A stretch of DNA of 37,862 bases from Alistipes sp. ZOR0009 (lineage in GTDB: Bacteria; Bacteroidota; Bacteroidia; Bacteroidales; ZOR0009), in assembly GCF_000798815.1 (NCBI RefSeq), contig NZ_JTLD01000015.1, forward strand, positions 1 to 37,862. Direction: 5' to 3'. Made by a program: the position numbers and the translations under genes. The notes under the pieces are model-generated. The model made no database searches. It saw only the letters and a program-made list of their open reading frames with translations, and was not told where the DNA came from. Numbering within the stretch: position 1 is the stretch's first letter; each line of letters opens with the position of its first letter. Shown here one piece after another: positions 33,547-37,862 of this stretch.

Positions 33547-34412
33547 TGAGTTTACGTATTGGCTGGATTGGTTTAGGAAATATGGGGGCACCCATGGCCG
33601 CCAATCTGATTAAAGCAGGCTTTGAGGTGGCGGTTTACAACCGCACCGAGGCAAAGATGGCTGCGCTTGTCGATTTGGGGGCTAAACCAACAGCTTCCAT
33701 TGCGGAGCTGGTGGCTTTTGCCGACGTAATTGTAACCATGGTGTCAGACGATGCCGCCGTAAAGGAAATTTATGACGGCCCTAACGGCGTTTTCTCCTGC
33801 AAAGGACTTAGCGGGAAAGTTTGCGTTGATATGAGCACCGTTTCGCCCGAAACCTCGAAGGATTTAGCCTACAAGGCAGAGGTGGAGCTGATGTTGTACC
33901 TCGATGCTCCTGTTTCTGGAAGCGTTAAGCCGGCGCAGGATGGGCAGCTGGTGATTATGGTAGGCGGAAGCCGGTTGGCCTACAATACGGCAAAGCCAAT
34001 TTTTGATGTACTTGGTAAGCTGTCGTTATTTTTAGGCGATAATGGCGCTGGAAACTCCGCAAAGCTGGCCATAAATCTGATGCTAGCCTTCTACTTCGAG
34101 GGTATGGCCGAAATGACGCTGTTTGCCAACAAGAGCGGCATCAGCACATCCGACATGATGGCTATTCTGAACGAAGGTGCCATGGGATGCGGAATCAGTA
34201 AAATAAAAACCAGCAACTTGGTGAATGACGATTTTGCACCCGCTTTTGCGTTAAAGCATTTGGCCAAAGATTTGCGCCTGGCAAAGGAGCAGGGGTTAAG
34301 CACCAACGTGGGGCTTACCATAGAGGAAAACTACCAGCATGCGCTCGATGGGGGCTTGGGCGATTTAGATTCTGCCGCCATCATCAAATATCTGAAAGGA
34401 AAAGCCGAGTAA
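33546..34412 (+). CDS. 3-hydroxyisobutyrate dehydrogenase-type NAD(P)-dependent beta-hydroxyacid dehydrogenase
   Basis: Encodes 288 residues. The N-terminal Rossmann fold begins IGWIGLGNMGAPMAANLIKAGF, the nucleotide loop is YNRTEAK, the substrate region is DAPVSGSVKPAQDGQL (family D-A-P-V-S-G-G), and GAGNSAKLAINLM holds the catalytic Lys. The family includes 3-hydroxyisobutyrate, tartronate semialdehyde and succinic semialdehyde reductases; the exact substrate cannot be told. The third Gly of the usual substrate motif is Ser here. Being divergent from a 2-oxoacid dehydrogenase operon, a link to valine breakdown is possible but weak. Its ATG overlaps the ThiS-like stop by one base. Confidence 0.88.
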   Translation: MSLRIGWIGLGNMGAPMAANLIKAGFEVAVYNRTEAKMAALVDLGAKPTASIAELVAFADVIVTMVSDDAAVKEIYDGPNGVFSCKGLSGKVCVDMSTVSPETSKDLAYKAEVELMLYLDAPVSGSVKPAQDGQLVIMVGGSRLAYNTAKPIFDVLGKLSLFLGDNGAGNSAKLAINLMLAFYFEGMAEMTLFANKSGISTSDMMAILNEGAMGCGISKIKTSNLVNDDFAPAFALKHLAKDLRLAKEQGLSTNVGLTIEENYQHALDGGLGDLDSAAIIKYLKGKAE

Positions 34413-34430
34413 CATGGCTTTATGATATAG

Positions 34431-34458
34431 GAAAAGGCATCCTCAAGGATGCCTTTTC
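34431..34458. terminator. Bidirectional terminator between convergent genes
   Basis: GAAAAGGCATCC and GGATGCCTTTTC are perfectly complementary around TCAA. The A-rich and T-rich flanks serve both the dehydrogenase gene on the plus strand and the PNGase F-like gene on the minus strand, each ending within about 25 bp. Confidence 0.85.
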
Positions 34459-34480
34459 TCGTATATTTTGGCGGAATTGC

Positions 34481-36205
34481 CTATTCAATTTCGCCAACTA
34501 GCACGCCCGATAGGCACCAGTGGCTAAAGCTCGATCCTTCTGGTTCGCCAAGAGGAATGTAAACCTTCATCTCGTGCATTCCCTCTGATAGGCCGCTGAT
34601 AGGTACGTAAACCGGATTGGTTAGCGTGCCTGGGCACCAGCCCGAGCGGCTTAGATCGGACGACGAGATGCCGTTCCAGAAGTTCCCCGATGCAGGGTTA
34701 TACTCGCGGTAGGTACCGCAGTCGGTGCGCCAAGGGGTAAAGCTGTAAATCGATTTACCATCAAGGAACAGCTCGTTTCTTTTAGGAACAAACTCATCAC
34801 CGGTGTCCCATCCGCCGTGTCCGGTGGTAATGTAGCGTAGGGTAACGTTCTTAACGCCCTTCGGAACGTCGAACTTTACGCGTAACGAGTCGTCCTTAAA
34901 CATGGTCGAGTAGGGTTGTCCGCCCATTTCTAGCACGTTGATGGTGGCAAAAATAGGCTTAATCCAGTACTTCTTTTCTGGAGCCTTACTTATTTCTGTT
35001 TCATTTAGATGGTACTTTATCTTTAGCGATACCTTGTGGCCTCCCTTATCGTAGTTGCCAATAAAGGCACCAACCCATACTTCGCCTTCAAGGGCTGGTA
35101 GCAGCTCGGTTACATCCTGCTTAAAGAACGAGGAATCTCTCCAATTTAGCCCTTCTACAGCGCGGTATCCGTTAAAATGCTTAACACCAAAGCTGGTAAA
35201 AAAGCGCATTAGCTCAATAATAGGCGAGAACTCGGGGGTTGCCACCACGCCAGGATACTCTTTGCCCTGCTTATCGGTGTATATAGGAAGAACTTTAGCC
35301 CCTTTTCTGATGCCTTCCATAAACGACTGCTTCTTGTCGGTAGGTACAATAAAGATAGATCCGGTACGGTCGTAGGCATCGCCGTTGGAGTACTGTACCA
35401 GCTCCACAAAGGCGTTGGCGCTTTGTGGCACCTTAGGAAGCTTAACCTTCTTCATGATTACCGTTCCTCCGGCGTAGCTGAAGGTTTCGTTTGCGGCCTC
35501 CTCGTTGCTCGGATTTACTCGGGTAGAGCCCCAGCAGATTTGCTCGTTGGTAAACACGTCTACGGTTTTGATGTAGCTCCCTACCACCATCGAGCGGTAG
35601 CGGATGTCTGGCATTATATCGCCATAAGATGCTGGTAAAACCGATGTTGGGATCTGCTTCTTCTTCAGATACTCCACCTTTTCGGCCTTTACCATGCTGT
35701 TGCCGTTGCGCACCACCTTTAGCACCAACCCGCTATTGGGGCAGTACGACGATTGTGGCGAGCCCTTTACGCCTGCTTCTTCGGTAAAGTATACTTCAAT
35801 GGTGTTCGAGAAGAGCACCGCCTTGGCCTTTTTGCACTTAAATCCGAGGATGGTTTCAGTCTCGCTGGTTACCTCGAACTTAGGAAGTTTGGCGAATTCG
35901 GTAACGGTGCTCACGCGCTTGCCGGTGTAGAGATCGGCCATTTGGTAGATGCTCTCTTTGCCAAAGTCGATGTAGGTAGCCTCCTTGGGCACCTCGGCAA
36001 TCCGATTTCCACCCGGCTTAACGGTTTGGATTCGGGCCGCTCCGTTGGCGTACACCAGCTCGGTGTAGCTGTCGCCGCTAACGTCCTTGCCGTTGGAGTA
36101 GGTTTTGTACACAACCCTAGCTGCCTTGTCGTACTGGGCCAGCGCTTGGTTGCCGAGCCCTAGGCACAGGCCTAGTGTAATGGTTAAAATGGTGTTTTTC
36201 TTCAT
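34481..36205 (-). CDS. Secreted PNGase F-like protein
   Basis: The open frame runs to 36331, but the ATG at 36205 begins MKKNTILTITLGLCLGLGNQALAQ, a signal peptide, so that start is chosen (574 residues). The N-terminal part (about 25-190, starting YDKAARVVYKTYSNGKDVSG) resembles the GLPGLI-type secreted domain of Bacteroidota. The C-terminal part carries the peptide-N-glycosidase F jelly-roll pattern: TTGHGGWDTGDEFVPKRN, WRTDCGTYREYNPASGNF, GISSSDLSRSGWCPGTLTNP and EPEGSSFSHWCLSGVLVG. PNGase F removes N-glycans from glycoproteins; whether all catalytic acids are kept needs alignment. The upstream in-frame extension has no family likeness and is not used. Confidence 0.85.
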   Translation of the reverse strand: MKKNTILTITLGLCLGLGNQALAQYDKAARVVYKTYSNGKDVSGDSYTELVYANGAARIQTVKPGGNRIAEVPKEATYIDFGKESIYQMADLYTGKRVSTVTEFAKLPKFEVTSETETILGFKCKKAKAVLFSNTIEVYFTEEAGVKGSPQSSYCPNSGLVLKVVRNGNSMVKAEKVEYLKKKQIPTSVLPASYGDIMPDIRYRSMVVGSYIKTVDVFTNEQICWGSTRVNPSNEEAANETFSYAGGTVIMKKVKLPKVPQSANAFVELVQYSNGDAYDRTGSIFIVPTDKKQSFMEGIRKGAKVLPIYTDKQGKEYPGVVATPEFSPIIELMRFFTSFGVKHFNGYRAVEGLNWRDSSFFKQDVTELLPALEGEVWVGAFIGNYDKGGHKVSLKIKYHLNETEISKAPEKKYWIKPIFATINVLEMGGQPYSTMFKDDSLRVKFDVPKGVKNVTLRYITTGHGGWDTGDEFVPKRNELFLDGKSIYSFTPWRTDCGTYREYNPASGNFWNGISSSDLSRSGWCPGTLTNPVYVPISGLSEGMHEMKVYIPLGEPEGSSFSHWCLSGVLVGEIE

Positions 36206-36596
36206 TAAAAAATGATTTTGGTTGATTATTTGGACCCGCCTCCCTTCTGCTCGAAAGGAGGCCAGCGATTCAAATCTCTGCCTGCAGCCCTTTGGGCCTG
36301 CTTTTCTTGCTATAAATGGTCTTCTCGACACAAAAATAGGCTATTCGCTAGATGTTTCACCATGGTGCATTGTCAAATAAAATTAACGGACGGATGGTGT
36401 CTTGCTGGCGGGGTGCTACCCTAAAGTTGGGCTCTTTGTGCACTGTGGTGAGCTGGTAATTCGGTCAACTGGCTTGTAAATAGCCATTCGCTGAAAATAA
36501 AAGTTAAAAAATATTTTGTTAATACTATTTTTATATTAACTAATTAGCTATTTTTGGTGATGTCTGACGAATTTTTGACCAATACCTATATAACTT
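36206..36596. other. Divergent intergenic region
   Basis: 391 bases between two divergent genes. It holds the last 126 bases of the rejected upstream extension of the PNGase F-like frame and an A/T-rich stretch at 36490-36560. TATTTTTG at 36549-36556 matches the -7 consensus on the plus strand, 41 bp before the next gene, but the nearest TTTG lies 30 bp upstream of it, too far for a normal -33 box. Confidence 0.4.
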
Positions 36597-37310
36597 ATGA
36601 AAACACATTCTTACAAGGGAACTTCGGTGCAAATGCTACTTGCACTACGGCTAATTGCAGAAAATGCGCTGGCCATGGTCGATAAAATGAAGGCCGTTCG
36701 CGCCAAATGGGACGAAGCTTACTTCAAAACCCTAATCGACACCATCGACTCCATCCTAAAAAACGAGTTTGCCATCGATCCATCCTTCCTACTAAAGGAG
36801 AAGACCGAGCAGGTGCAGGCCACCGAGCAGGAGGCTAAATCGGCCCTACAGGTGGTTAAAACCCAGGTCGAAATCGAATTCCGCAACGAGCCTATCAAGC
36901 GCGACCGCATCCTTTCGACCCTCGGGCTCACTTTTGTAAAGCAGATTGGAAAGGCCTCGCAGGTGGAGCTGGTAGAAATGCTTACCTGCTTTGATAAGAA
37001 TCTTACGCCAACCCTAAAAACGGAGCTCTCAAACGTGGGGATAGATGATGCCTGCCTAGATCGGGTTTGCTCGTTTTCCGAAACTTTTTACACCCTTAAT
37101 ACCGAGCAGGAGGTGCTAAAGGTGGGGAAAAAGGATATTTCTGCGGCAATATCCGAAAAGCTAGAGGTCCTTTACGACGAGGTTATCAACCTCTCCAAGC
37201 TGGCTTCTGCCATGCTTCCAAACAAGCTCGATGCGGATAAGCTTACCTACCAACGGGCACTTGTCCAAATAGGATATAAGGAACAGAAAGGGAAAAACGA
37301 TACAAAGTAG
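36597..37310 (+). CDS. Helical protein of unknown function, Bacteroidota-type
   Basis: Encodes 237 residues, almost entirely helical by composition (many E, K, L, A; few G, P), without a signal peptide or membrane segment. Segments such as SYKGTSVQMLLALRLIAENALAM, then RRDxxL-like DRILSTLGLTF, recall a set of conserved hypothetical proteins of Bacteroidota that I cannot name with confidence. It is similar in size and character to the DUF6261-type gene at 326, though I see no clear alignment. It is a single gene with a strong terminator, followed by a 21-bp repeat array, just as the gene at 326 is preceded by a repeat. Confidence 0.7.
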   Translation: MKTHSYKGTSVQMLLALRLIAENALAMVDKMKAVRAKWDEAYFKTLIDTIDSILKNEFAIDPSFLLKEKTEQVQATEQEAKSALQVVKTQVEIEFRNEPIKRDRILSTLGLTFVKQIGKASQVELVEMLTCFDKNLTPTLKTELSNVGIDDACLDRVCSFSETFYTLNTEQEVLKVGKKDISAAISEKLEVLYDEVINLSKLASAMLPNKLDADKLTYQRALVQIGYKEQKGKNDTK

Positions 37311-37326
37311 AATTAATTAAACCCTA

Positions 37327-37361
37327 GCCGCATATTTTTAAGTAAAGTATGCGGCTTTTTT
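37327..37361 (+). terminator. Intrinsic terminator of the unknown helical gene
   Basis: GCCGCATA and TATGCGGC form a perfect 8-bp stem around a 13-base loop, followed by TTTTTT. It lies 16 bp after the stop. Confidence 0.9.
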
Positions 37362-37449
37362 GTATCCCAGAGCCCAACTATCGCCAAGCCGTACTTTTAT
37401 TTGGAGCCAGCTCTTCTTTACGATGGGGGTCAGGAATACTCCATCCTCA

Positions 37450-37719
37450 AATTTCTGTAGGTAGCTACCGATTTTCCGAAGGTAGATGGTCATTTTCCAA
37501 AGTCCGTTGGCTATTTTCCGTCGGTAGATGGCGTTTTCCGGAGTCCGTTGGTTATTTTCCAGAGGTAGTTGCCAATTTTCCGAAGTCCGTTGGTCATTTT
37601 CCGTCGGTAGAAGGTGTTTTCCGAAGTCCGTTGGCTATTTTCCAGTGGTAGATGCTAATTTTCCGAAGTCCGTTGGTTCTTTTCCGTCGGTAGATGGCTA
37701 TTTGCTGCAGGTCGCTAGC
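37450..37719. repeat. Array of about thirteen 21-bp repeats of two alternating types
   Basis: Units of about 21 bp alternate between type A (ATTTTCCGAAGTCCGTTGG) and type B (ATTTTCCGTCGGTAGATGG), so the higher-order period is about 42 bp. The first and last units are degenerate. Two internal units are 20 bp, which shifts the reading frame. Plus-strand frames through the array are open (heptads such as FPKSVGH) but switch phase with those indels, so a protein product is doubtful. Confidence 0.85.
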
Positions 37720-37737
37720 AATCATGCACATATAAAC

Positions 37738-37768
37738 GCAAAATCGCCCAACCTTTTGGGTTGAGCGA
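37738..37768 (-). terminator. Probable terminator for a minus-strand gene beyond the right edge
   Basis: TCGC-T-CAACC and GGTTG-G-GCGA pair (a G-U wobble exists only in minus-strand RNA) around CAAAA, followed by TTTTGCGTTT on the minus strand. It lies about 27 bp after the stop codon of the partial frame at 37795. Confidence 0.7.
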
Positions 37769-37794
37769 TGGGGTATACTGGTGGCGTATGCGCT

Positions 37795-37862
37795 CTAGCT
37801 GTCGAGCAGTATCGATTTTCCTCTAAAAAGCCCCTTTATTTTCTGCTTCCACTTAAAAAGCG
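37795..37862 (-). CDS. 3' end of a minus-strand gene cut by the window edge
   Basis: Twenty-one codons are open from the edge to a TAG at 37797-37795, reading LFKWKQKIKGLFRGKSILLDS, a basic C-terminal tail. The evidence that it is real is the correctly oriented terminator just downstream; the frame alone would be too short to trust. No family can be named. Confidence 0.4.
   Translation of the reverse strand, partial: LFKWKQKIKGLFRGKSILLDS

Noticed and set aside
36206-36331. N-terminal extension of the PNGase F-like frame
   Set aside because: It lies ahead of a clear signal peptide and has no family resemblance.
37349-37764. Plus-strand frames through the 21-bp repeat array as a repeat protein
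   Set aside because: Reading frame changes at 20-bp units, no start context, and the frames begin inside or next to the terminator of the preceding gene.

Overview
The window looks like a chromosomal segment from a member of the phylum Bacteroidota, probably class Bacteroidia. The evidence is: phylum-type promoter boxes (TTG, a 19-20 nt spacer, then TAnnTTTG) ahead of tetR, a near match ahead of the trp leader, and lone TAnnTTTG boxes ahead of trpS, valS and the ThiS-like gene; few Shine-Dalgarno sequences; a fused alpha/beta 2-oxoacid dehydrogenase E1; a DUF6261-type protein; and secreted proteins with Bacteroidota-style signal peptides. No rRNA, tRNA, CRISPR array or transposase was recognised.

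Left part (1-8.8 kb): an edge repeat and a DUF6261-type gene; an AT-rich, probably acquired gene coding for an HD plus Hsp90-like ATPase protein; a LuxR-type regulator divergent from a secreted DUF1349 protein; a small membrane protein; an OsmC-family peroxidase; and a DUF4153 membrane protein. Three of the plus-strand genes here end in nearly identical hairpin terminators.

Middle (8.8-19.4 kb): two tandem secreted M28 aminopeptidase-like proteins on the minus strand, then tetR-fabF, valS and kup on the plus strand. The tetR promoter has a perfect palindrome sitting between its -33 and -7 boxes.

Main metabolic block (19.7-27.7 kb, minus strand): a complete tryptophan operon in the order trpE-G-D-C-F-B-A, followed by trpS. 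It is preceded by what reads as a complete ribosome-mediated attenuator: a 20-residue leader peptide with three consecutive Trp codons, a pause hairpin, an 11-bp antiterminator helix and a strong intrinsic terminator just before trpE. This is the best-supported and most interesting system in the window. The trpS next to it, if co-expressed, would link tRNA-Trp charging with the signal the attenuator reads.

Right part (27.7-37.9 kb): an EgtD-like methyltransferase with a small TPR protein; an E2-E1-flavodoxin operon; a ThiS-like protein lacking the terminal Gly-Gly, translationally coupled to a 3-hydroxyisobutyrate dehydrogenase-type enzyme; a secreted PNGase F-like protein; a helical protein of unknown function; an array of about thirteen 21-bp repeats; and the probable 3' end of a minus-strand gene cut by the window edge.
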